A DNA stretch of 64,000 nucleotides from Rhodococcus sp. P1Y. GTDB lineage: Bacteria; Actinomycetota; Actinomycetes; Mycobacteriales; Mycobacteriaceae. Shown piece by piece: positions 45,965 through 54,959 of this stretch. The stretch is from assembly GCF_003641205.1 (NCBI RefSeq), contig NZ_CP032762.1, forward strand, positions 3,038,001 to 3,102,000, read 5' to 3'. A model generated the notes under the pieces. That model ran no database searches, had not been told where the DNA came from, and worked only from the letters and a program-made list of their open reading frames with translations. Numbering within the stretch: the first letter of the stretch is position 1; every line of letters starts with the position of its first letter. The position numbers and the translations under genes are program-made.

Positions 45965-48094
45965 ATGATGGACGCCATGTCTGTGGATTCGATGATCGCC
46001 GGGTTGGATCCCGAACAGTCGGCTGCCGTGGCAGCCCCCCGCGGGCCAGTGTGTGTACTCGCCGGCGCCGGCACCGGCAAGACACGCACGATCACGCGGC
46101 GAATCGCCCACCTCGTGTCCGCTGGCCACGTGTCGGCCGGCCAGGTGCTCGCGGTGACCTTCACGGCGCGCGCGGCGGGTGAGATGCGTGGCCGCTTGCG
46201 GGAGCTCGGGGTGGGCGGAGACGGTCCGCCGGTTCAGGCCCGCACGTTTCACGCTGCCGCGCTTCGTCAGCTCAAGTACTTCTGGCCTCAGGTCGTCGGC
46301 GACACCGGTTGGCAGTTGCTCGACCGCAAGTTCGCGTTGGTGAGCCAGGCAGCGCACCGAGCCGGTGTCTCGACGTCGACCGATGCGGTGCGCGATCTCG
46401 CCGGCGAGATCGAATGGGCCAAGGGCTCCCTGATCGCTCCCGAGGACTACCCGGCAATCGCTGCGAAGCTACGGCGAGAAGTTCCCATGGACGCAGCGAA
46501 GGTCTCGTCGGTCTATGCAGGATACGAGGATCTCAAATCGCACGGCGGCGACGGCATGCTGCTCGACTTCGACGACCTGTTGTTGCACACAGCCGCTGCA
46601 CTGGAAGAGAATTCCGCAGTCGCACAGGAGTTCCGTGAGCGGTATCGCTGCTTCGTAGTCGACGAATACCAGGACGTCACACCGTTGCAACAGCGGGTTC
46701 TCGATGCCTGGCTGGGCGAGAGGGACGATCTGACCGTCGTGGGGGACGCGAATCAGACGATCTACTCCTTCACCGGCGCGACGCCGCGTTATCTGCTCGA
46801 TTTCTCTCGCCGTTTCCCCGACGCCACCGTCGTCCGGCTCGAACGCGACTATCGGTCGACGCCCGAGGTTGTGTCGCTGGCAAACCGGGTGATCGGCGCA
46901 GCCCGAGGACGTATCGCGGGCACCAGATTGCAGCTCATCGGCCAGCGGCCGGCGGGACCGGAGCCCGAGTTCTCCGAGTACGACGACGAACCGGCCGAGG
47001 CCGACGGCGTTGCGCGGGCAATCAAGCGGTTGATCTCGAAGGGTGTCGCGCCGGCCGAGATTGCGGTGCTCTACCGGATCAACGCGCAATCGGAAGTGCA
47101 CGAGCAAGCGCTGACGGAACTACAGATTCCCTATCAGGTGCGAGGTGGCGAGGGGTTCTTCAACAGACCCGAGGTGCGGCAAGGTATCTCGGCGCTGCGG
47201 AGCGCGTCGGGGCGCGATGATCTCCCCGAAGAGTCGACGGTGGGGCAAGGGCTTCCGTCGTTGGTGAGGGCCGTTCTGGCGCCGCTCGGTTTGACTGCGA
47301 CCGAGCCGACCGGCGCGCAGGCGCGCGAGAAGTGGGCGTCGTTGGGCGGTCTCGTTCAGGTCGCCGAGGAGTTGGTCGCCCAGGACCCCGATCTGAACCT
47401 GGACCGTTTGCTCGGCGAGTTGGCCGCCCGGGCAGAGGCTCGTCACCCACCTGTCGTGCAGGGTGTGACGTTGGCGTCGCTCCACGCGGCAAAGGGATTG
47501 GAATGGGACGCGGTGTTCATCGTCGGCCTCGTCGACGGAACACTTCCGATTTCCCACGCCCTCGGCAACGATCCCAGTGCCAACAACGACGCTGCCATCG
47601 AGGAGGAGCGGCGTCTGTTGTACGTCGGTGTCACCCGTGCGCGGGAGCACCTGCACCTGTCCTGGGCTCTCGCGCGCAACGAAGGCGGACGCAAGTCCAG
47701 GCGGCGGTCGAGATTTCTCGGCGGTCTGATACCCGAGGACTCGCCCGCGTCGCGCATCGCAGCACCCACGACGAAGAAGTCCGGGCCGAAATGCAGACTG
47801 TGCGGCAAAGCGCTGCTCGGTACTGCGGCGACGATGCTGGGACGGTGTGAGAGCCACCCCAGTGACGTCGACATCGCGCTGCTCGACGCATTGAAGGCAT
47901 GGCGTCTCGACATGTCGCGCGAGTTGAAGGTTCCGGCCTACGTGGTTTTCAGTGATATGACACTGACCGCTATTGCCGAACAGCAGCCGCAAGACGAGCG
48001 CGGGCTTGTCGCGATCCCTGGTATCGGGGCGAAGAAGCTCGAACGCTTCGGCGAGGACGTGCTGGCAGTAGTACGAGAGTCGTCGAGCGCCTGA
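45965..48094 (+). CDS. uvrD2: ATP-dependent DNA helicase UvrD2
   Basis: UvrD2 is a superfamily 1A helicase, essential in M. tuberculosis (Rv3198c). Walker [10 protein letters not shown] is near residue 35, Walker B VVDEYQD near 232, then [12 protein letters not shown] and [10 protein letters not shown]. The C-terminal extension has a zinc-finger-like segment CRLCGK-LGRCESH and an HRDC domain ([35 protein letters not shown]). The fourth Cys of the mycobacterial tetracysteine motif appears to be replaced, with His nearby. Three ATGs occur at the start; I use the first. Confidence 0.94.
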   Translation: MMDAMSVDSMIAGLDPEQSAAVAAPRGPVCVLAGAGTGKTRTITRRIAHLVSAGHVSAGQVLAVTFTARAAGEMRGRLRELGVGGDGPPVQARTFHAAALRQLKYFWPQVVGDTGWQLLDRKFALVSQAAHRAGVSTSTDAVRDLAGEIEWAKGSLIAPEDYPAIAAKLRREVPMDAAKVSSVYAGYEDLKSHGGDGMLLDFDDLLLHTAAALEENSAVAQEFRERYRCFVVDEYQDVTPLQQRVLDAWLGERDDLTVVGDANQTIYSFTGATPRYLLDFSRRFPDATVVRLERDYRSTPEVVSLANRVIGAARGRIAGTRLQLIGQRPAGPEPEFSEYDDEPAEADGVARAIKRLISKGVAPAEIAVLYRINAQSEVHEQALTELQIPYQVRGGEGFFNRPEVRQGISALRSASGRDDLPEESTVGQGLPSLVRAVLAPLGLTATEPTGAQAREKWASLGGLVQVAEELVAQDPDLNLDRLLGELAARAEARHPPVVQGVTLASLHAAKGLEWDAVFIVGLVDGTLPISHALGNDPSANNDAAIEEERRLLYVGVTRAREHLHLSWALARNEGGRKSRRRSRFLGGLIPEDSPASRIAAPTTKKSGPKCRLCGKALLGTAATMLGRCESHPSDVDIALLDALKAWRLDMSRELKVPAYVVFSDMTLTAIAEQQPQDERGLVAIPGIGAKKLERFGEDVLAVVRESSSA

Positions 48095-48117
48095 GTCTTC
48101 CGAATATCCCCAGGTAG

Positions 48118-48155
48118 AAAATAACTTGTGCGGTTCGGACCGTCGGGTTTAGTCT
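48118..48155 (+). promoter_or_regulatory. WhiB7-type promoter
   Basis: An A+T-rich box AAAATAA (48118-48124) stands just before a -35 TTGTGC (48126-48131). After 18 bases comes TAGTCT (48150-48155), a TAnnnT -10. WhiB7 is known to bind A+T-rich DNA next to the -35 by its AT-hook and activate its own gene. Transcription should start near 48162, about 590 bases before whiB7. Confidence 0.6.
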
Positions 48156-48232
48156 GTTTTCACCGCCCGCGGGAGACCGCGAGCACACGAGACACTGTCC
48201 GCAGATCGCTATCGAAAAGGAGGTGGAGAGAA

Positions 48233-48592
48233 ATGAAGAATTCAATCTTCAGCGCTACGTCGGTGAATATCGCCGCGTTCAACGCTGCTGTGCCCATGAG
48301 CTATGCAGCCGACGTGTCGGCTGTACGGATCGGCGGCGTCTCCGCCTCCCTCCCCGCCGGCTCGCTCGGCTCCGCGGGAGCTGTCGCTGCTTCGGCCGCC
48401 CTGGTCGGCGCGGAAGCGATGACGGCGGTCACGCCTGCAGCACAGACGGCTGCAGCGTTGTTCGCAGCACAGCCCTTCGCAGCACAGCCCTTTGCAGCAC
48501 AGTGGTCCGCCGCGACCAATCCAGCAGCACGTCATCGCCGCGCACCAGCGATGTCCGTGATCGAGAATCGATATCGAGAACACTCTCGATAG
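48233..48592 (+). CDS. Leader ORF upstream of whiB7 (119 aa), probable attenuator ORF
   Basis: The ORF has a near-perfect ribosome-binding site (AAAGGAGGTG) 7 bases before the ATG, so it is surely translated. The 119-residue product is rich in Ala and small residues and has no known domain. Near the C-terminus it has three 5-residue repeats (FAAQP, FAAQP, FAAQW) from a 15-base tandem repeat at 48461-48505. The stop codon lies in the 3' arm of a hairpin, followed 18 bases later by a terminator. Upstream ORFs of this kind control whiB7 by ribosome stalling in other actinomycetes, so its translation rather than its product is probably what matters. Confidence 0.7.
   Translation: MKNSIFSATSVNIAAFNAAVPMSYAADVSAVRIGGVSASLPAGSLGSAGAVAASAALVGAEAMTAVTPAAQTAAALFAAQPFAAQPFAAQWSAATNPAARHRRAPAMSVIENRYREHSR
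48553..48591 (+). promoter_or_regulatory. Candidate antiterminator segment in the whiB7 leader
   Basis: TATCGAGA (48572-48579) pairs with TCTCGATA (48584-48591) around the leader-ORF stop codon. Just before it, GTCCGTG (48553-48559) is exactly complementary to CACGGAC (48615-48621) in the left arm of the terminator. Pairing there would keep the terminator from forming. ATCGAGAA occurs twice (48560 and 48573), giving alternative partners. Confidence 0.5.
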
Positions 48593-48609
48593 ATCCTCGA
48601 CTCGCCTCC

Positions 48610-48647
48610 AAGGCCACGGACCCGCTCACGCGGACCGTGGCCTTTTT
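48610..48647 (+). terminator. Intrinsic terminator (attenuator) upstream of whiB7
   Basis: AAGGCCACGG (48610-48619) pairs with CCGTGGCCTT (48635-48644), with an inner CGC/GCG stem and a TTTTT tract (48643-48647). It ends about 104 bases before the whiB7 start and so can stop transcription between the leader ORF and whiB7. Confidence 0.85.
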
Positions 48648-48750
48648 CGTTCGATGAGTCCCCTCGGATTCGAACGTTTCGGTCCCACTTGGTTCGCAGA
48701 ATCACCGCAAAACCGTAAACACGCCGAAACGAAAAGTAGAGGAGACCGAC

Positions 48751-49098
48751 GTGTCAACCGCCACGATCCGGACGACATGCCGATACGAAACGCAATCCGA
48801 TGTCGACACCACAGTGTCCGCACCGAACGATGCTCCAGGGAGCGAAATGAAGAACTCGGCAGGCGAAGTGCCGTGCCGCATAGCTGATCCCGATCTGTGG
48901 TTCGCCGACAGTCCGGGTGAACTCGAGCGGGCGAAGGCACTGTGTGCTCAGTGCCCCGTCCGACGGATCTGCCTGAGCGCGGCACTCGACCGCGCCGAAC
49001 CGTGGGGCGTGTGGGGCGGCGAAATTCTCGACCAAGGAGTCGTGATCGCGCGCAAACGCCCGCGTGGACGTCCTCGTAAGCAACAGCAGGTCGCGTAG
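48751..49098 (+). CDS. whiB7: Antibiotic-resistance regulator WhiB7
   Basis: WhiB7 activates intrinsic antibiotic resistance genes. The [4Fe-4S] cysteines are in VPCRIADPDLWF and LCAQCPVRRICL. The GVWGG turn and the C-terminal AT-hook RGRPRK are present. The N-terminus is about 20 residues longer than in M. tuberculosis; GAGGAG precedes the GTG used. It follows uvrD2 as in mycobacteria (Rv3197A) with an attenuated leader between. Confidence 0.95.
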   Translation: MSTATIRTTCRYETQSDVDTTVSAPNDAPGSEMKNSAGEVPCRIADPDLWFADSPGELERAKALCAQCPVRRICLSAALDRAEPWGVWGGEILDQGVVIARKRPRGRPRKQQQVA

Positions 49099-49113
49099 AA
49101 GGTGGTGCCCGAT

Positions 49114-49148
49114 TTCTCAGCCGAGGTCGATCAGACCTCGGCTGAGAA
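49114..49148. terminator. Bidirectional terminator between whiB7 and the ABC1 gene
   Basis: A perfect 15-bp stem (49114-49128 with 49134-49148) has a 5-base loop. The stop codon of the convergent ABC1 gene lies in the loop. Confidence 0.85.
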
Positions 49149-50447
49149 TCCGGGCATCCACTCCGTCAGAATGGCCATGTACGGCGCGTATGCGTCGAGT
49201 TGGGCACAGATGCCGACGAGGCCGCCCAATACACGGAATATCATCACGTACTCCGCTGGCATGTTCAGTGCGCGTACGGTCCGGAACTGTGCGCTGTCGA
49301 ACTCGGCGGCCGTGCCCGCGGCCTTCTGCAGCCAGGCACGGGTGAAGTGAAACGACTCGGATCGGATCGGATCGGTGAACGGGCGAAGGTAGTCCGCGAT
49401 CTCCTGTGCCGTGACTGTCCGCCCGGGTATGACAAACCCGTTGCTGGTGCACAATTCGACCAAGTCGTCGAATTGCTCGTCGCGCGCGAGCCTGACCATA
49501 CGACCGAGAACCGGCGGGAGTCCATGCGGCATCGGAGCGGTTGCGCCGAAGTCGATGACGCCGAGGCGGCCGTCGGGCAAGATCATGAAATTGCCCGGAT
49601 GAGGGTCGGCATGCAGAAACCCAGCGCGAGCGGGAGCTTCGAATGCAAAGCGCACCAATAGTTCCCCGGCGGCGTTGCGCTCCTCGGCGGTCCCGTCGGC
49701 GATCGCCGCGGACAGCGGCCGACCGTTCATCCACTCGGTGACGAGAACTTTCGGTGCACTGGCGACCACACGTGGAACGGAGTACTTGGGGTCGTTCTCG
49801 AAGGCAGTTGCGAACGCACGTTGGCTTGCGGCTTCGATGCGGTAGTCGAGTTCGTCCTCGGTGCGCGCAATCAGTTCGTCGAGCACGGGCTTGACGTCCG
49901 CACCGGTGAAGATGGCGCTGAAGGTGTTGGCGAAGCGAGACATGGTTTTGAGGTCCGCACGGAGTGCATCGTCGGCACCCGGATATTGCACCTTGACCGC
50001 AACGTCGCGTCCGTCCGACCACACTGCCCGATGAACCTGACCAATGCTGGCCGACGCCACCGGGGTGTCCTCGAACGAATCGAATCGAGAACGCCAGGCG
50101 GTGCCGAGCTGGCGGTCCAGCACTCGGTGAACCTTGGCCGCGGGGAGGGGAGGCGCGTCGGCTTGCAGCTTGGTGAGCGCTTCTCGGTACGGTTCCGCGA
50201 ACTCCTCCGGTACGGCGGCTTCCATCACGGACAGAGCCTGCCCGAACTTCATTGCGCCGCCTTTGAGTTCGCCCAGGACCGAGAAGAGTTGTTCGGCGGC
50301 TTTGGCTGCGAGCTCGGAATCGATCTCGCTGCGGTTGCCGCCGGCCAACTTCTTCCCGAAGCCAACGGCGGCTCTACCCGCGATCCCGATGGGGATACGA
50401 GCGAGCTTGGCGGTTCGGGCTGAGCTCCGGCGTGGAATGTCTGGCAC
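49131..50447 (-). CDS. ABC1/UbiB-family atypical protein kinase
   Basis: This 438-residue protein has the ABC1 features: KFGQALSVMEA (KxGQ motif), the Ala-rich loop VASASIGQVHRA, the ion-pair lysine in VAVKVQYPG, and the catalytic segment HADPHPGNFM with VIDFGA. UbiB/ABC1 proteins are ATPases linked to quinone or lipid metabolism. The M. tuberculosis counterpart is Rv3197, beside whiB7. I use GTG 50447, where similarity to mycobacterial proteins begins; earlier in-frame starts exist. Confidence 0.87.
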   Translation of the reverse strand: MPDIPRRSSARTAKLARIPIGIAGRAAVGFGKKLAGGNRSEIDSELAAKAAEQLFSVLGELKGGAMKFGQALSVMEAAVPEEFAEPYREALTKLQADAPPLPAAKVHRVLDRQLGTAWRSRFDSFEDTPVASASIGQVHRAVWSDGRDVAVKVQYPGADDALRADLKTMSRFANTFSAIFTGADVKPVLDELIARTEDELDYRIEAASQRAFATAFENDPKYSVPRVVASAPKVLVTEWMNGRPLSAAIADGTAEERNAAGELLVRFAFEAPARAGFLHADPHPGNFMILPDGRLGVIDFGATAPMPHGLPPVLGRMVRLARDEQFDDLVELCTSNGFVIPGRTVTAQEIADYLRPFTDPIRSESFHFTRAWLQKAAGTAAEFDSAQFRTVRALNMPAEYVMIFRVLGGLVGICAQLDAYAPYMAILTEWMPGFSAEV

Positions 50448-50518
50448 ATCTCCATCATGTCGGACCAGAGGCCATCCTGCCCACAGCGCAGGCCACAGAG
50501 GTGCACGCGTCCGTTTTG

Positions 50519-51379
50519 TCACGCTGCGCAATCACATCCGGGGTGGCGATCCCACCTCCGGCGATTCATGACGTGTCGACGTAGATCGATCTCCACTGTC
50601 GTGTCGGCCAGGGGAGTGCGGCGATCGACGACGTAAGCGGCGATCGATTCGAGTGCAACTGCGGCAGTCGCGAGAACAGTCGGCTTCGCCGCCTCGCCGA
50701 CCCGTCCGAGAAGTTGCGCGGCCAGATGGGGCCAGTGCCGGTCCAACCCACCTCTCACGAGGTCCGCGCACCGGAGACAACTGGTCGTTCCCGGCAGCAC
50801 GAACGGACCAACGATCCCCAGGTGATCTCGAAGCCGAACCTGCAGGTGCGGTGTCCTGCTACGAACAAGTCCGGTCACCACCCGTGGGTCGGGGGTCATG
50901 TCGTCGGTGAGAACGACCATGTCGCAGTCCCACTCGCGTTCGGACACGATGAGTTGAGTGGGCGCTACGGCCGATCGCGTGAAGGTGATTGCGGCAGACG
51001 GGGTCGACCCGGCGATGATGGCGTCGGACAGAGGGCCACGTCCCAAGATGTTCACGACCGTGCTCGCTGCGGCAGCAGTGCCTTCGTCGGCAGGTCGGAG
51101 GACTCCTTCGACCAACAAGCCGGCCTCGGAGAGTTCGGCGAGAAGGGTGGACATCGAGTTCGCCGACAGGCCGACAGTTCCGGCGTACCAGATCATGTGG
51201 GCCCGCGAATGGACTCCGTCCAGACGGCGAAGCAGGTCGATGAAGACGTCGTGCCCGATCGGGGGCGGCGGGGTGATCGAAAACGACCGATCCGGATTCC
51301 AGCCGAGTCGTACGGTTCCGTCGCGTTGGGAGAAGACCGGCACGGCAAGGTTCGGTCGGCGGATCATCTGTGTGCGCAC
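50519..51379 (-). CDS. TOMM/ThiF-like leader-peptide-binding domain protein (Rv3196-like)
   Basis: This 286-residue protein has an N-terminal winged-helix-like domain of the kind that binds ribosomal-peptide leaders, and a degenerate E1/ThiF-like domain (STVVNILGRGPLSDAI). The C-terminus has paired cysteines, CLRC and CDC, fit for zinc binding. It resembles cyclodehydratase partner proteins of azole-peptide (TOMM) clusters, but no YcaO enzyme or precursor peptide is nearby. The M. tuberculosis gene in this place is Rv3196, of unknown function. ATG codons at 51379 and 51367 are both possible starts. Confidence 0.65.
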   Translation of the reverse strand: MRTQMIRRPNLAVPVFSQRDGTVRLGWNPDRSFSITPPPPIGHDVFIDLLRRLDGVHSRAHMIWYAGTVGLSANSMSTLLAELSEAGLLVEGVLRPADEGTAAAASTVVNILGRGPLSDAIIAGSTPSAAITFTRSAVAPTQLIVSEREWDCDMVVLTDDMTPDPRVVTGLVRSRTPHLQVRLRDHLGIVGPFVLPGTTSCLRCADLVRGGLDRHWPHLAAQLLGRVGEAAKPTVLATAAVALESIAAYVVDRRTPLADTTVEIDLRRHVMNRRRWDRHPGCDCAA

Positions 51380-51470
51380 AGCGTGAACAATTGCACGGCG
51401 AGGCTCGTGGACAGGGCCCTGGACGGAAGGTTATCCACAGGCGCGCAAGGCGCTGAGCTGTGTTGATATC

Positions 51471-51512
51471 CAAAAACGCCGGTGCTACCGAAAAAATCGG
51501 TAGCACCGGCGT
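51471..51512 (-). terminator. Intrinsic terminator of the DUF2342 metalloprotease gene
   Basis: A perfect 16-bp stem (51476-51491 with 51497-51512) has a 5-base loop. Read on the minus strand it is followed by TTTTTG, so it ends transcription of the gene at 51533-52921 before the TOMM-like gene. Confidence 0.88.
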
Positions 51513-51532
51513 CACCGCGTGGTTTCGAGCGG

Positions 51533-52921
51533 TCAGCTTGGAGAGTCCTTGCCGTCGTCTCCCTCTCGCTCGGTGTTCTCCCGAGCGATTCGTTCCTGTG
51601 CTTCGGTGGCCTCGAGTTGCGCGATGGGATCGTCGAAATTGCTCGAACCCCCGCCGACGACGCCGTCGATGAACGACGCAGAATCGTCGAGATCGGACGA
51701 GACGGGCAATAGATCCGGGTGCGCCCACACACCGTCGCGTCCATCGATCCCGGCGGCCTCGGTGAGCCTTCGCCAGAGGGCGCCTGCCTCACGGACCTTG
51801 CGAGGTCGCAGTTCGAGACCCACGAGTGTCGCGAACGTCTGCTCCGCGGGTCCGCCGGAAGCTCTTCTTCGTCGAATAGTTTCTCCGAGCGCGCTCGCGC
51901 CGGGCAGGCGGTCACCCAACGCCTCCGCGACGACGGTCTCGACCCACCCTTCGACCAATGCGAGGAGCGTCTCGAGGCGTTCGAGCGCCTGCTTCTGCTC
52001 GGGCGTCGTCTGAGGTTCGAAGGCTCCCTGTTGCAGGATTTCCTCGATCTTGGACGGGTCCGTGAGGGCGGACGGATCGAGCCCGGATGCGGCTTCCTCT
52101 ATCGCTGAGAAGTCCATCCGAATTCCGCGGGCGTATTCCTCCACCGTCGCAAGTACTCGCTGACGCAACCACGGAACGTGGCTGTACAGCCGTTGGTGGG
52201 CCGCCTCACGTGCTGCGAGAAAGACGAGGACCTCCCGCTCGGGCTGTTCCAAGCCCTCGGAGAATGCTGCAATCGCTTCTGGCAGGAGCGCGGAGACGCC
52301 GCTCGGCCCGAGCGGGATGCCGATATCGGTCGAAGTGAGAACTTCTTTGGACAGTTGGCCGAGAGCTTGACCGAGCTGCGAGCCGAAAGCCATTCCGCCC
52401 ATTTGCGTGAGCATGCCCATCATCGGACCCGCCGCCTGCTGGGCCTCCGGCGGCAAACCGGCAGTCCACATGCCCGAAATCTGTTCGGCGACTGGATCGC
52501 ACAAGCGCTTCCACGTGTCGATCGTGTTGTCCAACCAGTCGCCTGGGTTCCACGCGGCAGTCTTCGACGCGCCTGCAGGCAGCGTGGTCGCGCCGTCGAT
52601 CCACAGCTCGGCGAGATGGGCGGCCTCGGAAATCGCCTCGGCTTTACCGGAGCCGACGGGAGAGATCGTTCCTATCTGCTGGCGGGCCAACTGTTTGGCC
52701 AGGTCGTAGTTGACCGGGCCCGCCGCGCTGCCACCCGCACCTGGAGCGCCCATCCCGCTGAGCATCTGGCCGAACTGAGTGAGCATCTGGCCGAGAGCTG
52801 CCGGGTCGAAGCCCTCACCGCCGAACCCGAACCCACCGGGAACCCCGCCGGAGGAATCGCCGCCCTGATCCTTCTTCTTGTCCGGATCCTCGTCGGAGCC
52901 CTGGAAACCAAAATTGCTCAT
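51533..52921 (-). CDS. Zinc-dependent metalloprotease-like protein (DUF2342)
   Basis: This 462-residue protein begins with a Gly-rich acidic segment and then the DUF2342 fold. The stretch FLAAREAAHQRLYSHVPWLR near residue 235 carries the EAxH-type His pair proposed for metal binding; a classic HExxH is not seen. The segment GRDGVWAHPDLLPVSSDLDD near the end is typical of the family. It matches M. tuberculosis Rv3195, unknown in function. I use the ATG at 52921. A strong terminator follows it. Confidence 0.8.
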   Translation of the reverse strand: MSNFGFQGSDEDPDKKKDQGGDSSGGVPGGFGFGGEGFDPAALGQMLTQFGQMLSGMGAPGAGGSAAGPVNYDLAKQLARQQIGTISPVGSGKAEAISEAAHLAELWIDGATTLPAGASKTAAWNPGDWLDNTIDTWKRLCDPVAEQISGMWTAGLPPEAQQAAGPMMGMLTQMGGMAFGSQLGQALGQLSKEVLTSTDIGIPLGPSGVSALLPEAIAAFSEGLEQPEREVLVFLAAREAAHQRLYSHVPWLRQRVLATVEEYARGIRMDFSAIEEAASGLDPSALTDPSKIEEILQQGAFEPQTTPEQKQALERLETLLALVEGWVETVVAEALGDRLPGASALGETIRRRRASGGPAEQTFATLVGLELRPRKVREAGALWRRLTEAAGIDGRDGVWAHPDLLPVSSDLDDSASFIDGVVGGGSSNFDDPIAQLEATEAQERIARENTEREGDDGKDSPS

Positions 52922-53057
52922 AGGCCAACGGTACAAGGCGTACGGACACCTGGCACCGTCGGTGATCACGCTGACGGCGAACACGACGCTCCCGCGTGGG
53001 CCTGCTCGGGAGGGGTCTCACACGTTGGTCACAGCCGACGGTTCTAATGTTTGTCGA

Positions 53058-54080
53058 GTGAATCGTCGGATTGCCACTCTTGTCGCCGCTCTCGTGCCCG
53101 TTGTCGTACTGGGCGTCGTGGGCACCGTCATCACCGTGCCCTTCGCGGCCCTCGGCCCAGGACCGACCTACAACACTCTCGGTGATGCCGACGGTAAGCC
53201 AGTCGTCCAAATCGACGGGACCAGTGTCGACCCCACGACGGGGCATCTGAACATGACGACGGTGGCGGTGCGCGACCAGCTCAACCTCTTCGAGGCGCTC
53301 GGCTTCTGGGCAAGCGGACGGCAAGGGCTCGTCCCTCGCGAAGAGGTGTATCCGCCGGACAAGTCGAAAGAAGAGGTCCAGGAGAGCAACCAGGCAGACT
53401 TCGAGCAGTCCGAGAACAGTGCGCAACTCGCCGCACTCCACCATCTGGGCCTACCCATCGTCCTCGTAGTCGGTGCGGTCGCGCCTGATGGGCCGGCGGC
53501 CGGCTTGCTCAACGACGGCGAACGGCTGATCTCGGTCGGAGGCGTCGCCGTGGACTCGGTCACGGCAGTGCGCGAGTCGGTCAGCGCCCGGACGCCGGGC
53601 GAGTCGATCGACATCGTGGTCGCGAAGGACGGCGTCGAACGAACCGAGAGTGTGGTGCTCGGCGCACGTCCAGACGCGCCCGAGAAGGGCTACCTCGGTG
53701 TCACCCCTGCCGAGGAACCCGACGTGCCGTTCACCGTCACCTTCAATCTCGCAGATGTCGGAGGGCCTTCGGCTGGACTCATGTTCAGCTTGGCCGTGGT
53801 GGACAAACTCAGTCCGGGGGAGCTGAGCAACGGTGATTTCGTGGCGGGGACAGGAACGATCGACTCAGGTGGGACCGTCGGTCCGATCGGTGGAATTCCG
53901 TACAAGCTCATCGCAGCCCGCGAGGCGGGCGCGACCACATTCCTCGTCCCGTCCCAAAATTGCGACGAAGCTGCCGCGAACGCACCGGACGGACTGCGTC
54001 TGGTCAAAGTCGATTCGCTCGACGGCGCGATCGACTCGTTGGAAGCCCTCGGCTCAGGCGGCGACGCACCTAGTTGCTGA
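53058..54080 (+). CDS. PDZ-domain/Lon-like serine protease (YlbL family)
   Basis: This 340-residue protein has an N-terminal transmembrane helix at about residues 6-28, a PDZ domain (IVLVVGAVAPDGPAAG), and a C-terminal Lon-type protease domain. The Ser-Lys dyad is visible: Ser in GGPSAGLMFSLA and Lys in GGIPYKLIAAREAG. It faces the outside of the membrane. The M. tuberculosis counterpart is Rv3194c. GTG 53058 is used because it directly precedes the membrane anchor. It is divergent from the DUF2342 gene. Confidence 0.88.
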   Translation: MNRRIATLVAALVPVVVLGVVGTVITVPFAALGPGPTYNTLGDADGKPVVQIDGTSVDPTTGHLNMTTVAVRDQLNLFEALGFWASGRQGLVPREEVYPPDKSKEEVQESNQADFEQSENSAQLAALHHLGLPIVLVVGAVAPDGPAAGLLNDGERLISVGGVAVDSVTAVRESVSARTPGESIDIVVAKDGVERTESVVLGARPDAPEKGYLGVTPAEEPDVPFTVTFNLADVGGPSAGLMFSLAVVDKLSPGELSNGDFVAGTGTIDSGGTVGPIGGIPYKLIAAREAGATTFLVPSQNCDEAAANAPDGLRLVKVDSLDGAIDSLEALGSGGDAPSC

Positions 54081-54092
54081 GGCGCAGCGCCG

Positions 54093-54734
54093 CTAGTCGT
54101 CCTCGACCACGTCGAAGGTGGCGTGGAGGGCGCTGACGATGCCGGGCGCCAAGTCGTCGTAGAGCAGCAGTTCGACGGGCGCGAACGGGTCTGCGTCCTC
54201 GTCGGGTCGTAGCTGGAGCAGGGTCAACGACGGCCCGTCCTTCAGAACGGCGGCGATGAGTCGCCCGTCCTTGCGGTCGGGGTGGGTGTGCGCGGCCCGG
54301 CGGGCTGCGTCGTCGGCTGCGTCGCGGTCCGCGAGGAGGGGGACGAGTGCTTCGTCCAAGGCGGTTTCGGCCGCAGGCGGCAGAACGACGATCTCCTGAA
54401 CGAGAGCGCATCCGATCACGCCTTCCGGCCACGTCGTGGTGGCCAGGAATTCGTCGAGCGCGTGCGATGCGCCGCTGAGATCCTCGGGGAGCGAATGCTG
54501 CTGGATCGGTGTGAGCAGGGCGCCGTCGGCAAGGTCGTCCAGAAGTCCCGGTTCTGCGGCGGCGAGCAACGACGTCGGTACGAGCGCGAAGAGTTGCGGC
54601 GGCTGACCCCAGCCTTCGCCGTCGACGAAGTCGACCACTTCTCGCGCGCATCGGGCCAGGGCGTCACCGAGCGCTTCGGTGTTCGGATCGGGGTCGACAC
54701 CGTCGCGGAACAGATCGTCGCTGAAATCACTCAC
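54093..54734 (-). CDS. PPA1309-family conserved actinobacterial protein
   Basis: This 213-residue acidic protein has no catalytic motif I can recognise. The segment WGQPPQLFALVPT near residue 43 and DGRLIAAVLKDGPSLTLLQLR near the C-terminus are typical of the PPA1309 family, which is limited to actinobacteria. The gene is convergent with the YlbL-type protease gene, 12 bases apart, and divergent from the UPF0182 gene. Function unknown. Confidence 0.75.
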   Translation of the reverse strand: MSDFSDDLFRDGVDPDPNTEALGDALARCAREVVDFVDGEGWGQPPQLFALVPTSLLAAAEPGLLDDLADGALLTPIQQHSLPEDLSGASHALDEFLATTTWPEGVIGCALVQEIVVLPPAAETALDEALVPLLADRDAADDAARRAAHTHPDRKDGRLIAAVLKDGPSLTLLQLRPDEDADPFAPVELLLYDDLAPGIVSALHATFDVVEDD

Positions 54735-54959
54735 CCCGCCATCTTCTCACTGACGAGCCCTCGCCTAAGTCACGGCCTTCGTGAACCCGAGCACCCCGCG
54801 GCCGTGTGAGAGCTAAGAGCGGAGGCAGCGGATGCGCTGTCGGCACTCGGGTGTTGCGTTCCGTACAGTGGTCCTCAAATCGGACATGGCGACGCATACA
54901 GTGCGTCGCCGACCCATCAGCGATACCTAGGTGTATCGCCCGAATTTGGAGTGTGGCAC

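Noticed and set aside
48242..48583. Minus-strand Cys-rich ORF antisense to the whiB7 leader ORF
   Set aside because: The Cys/Leu repeats are just the complement of the 15-base repeat in the leader ORF; no ribosome-binding site was found.
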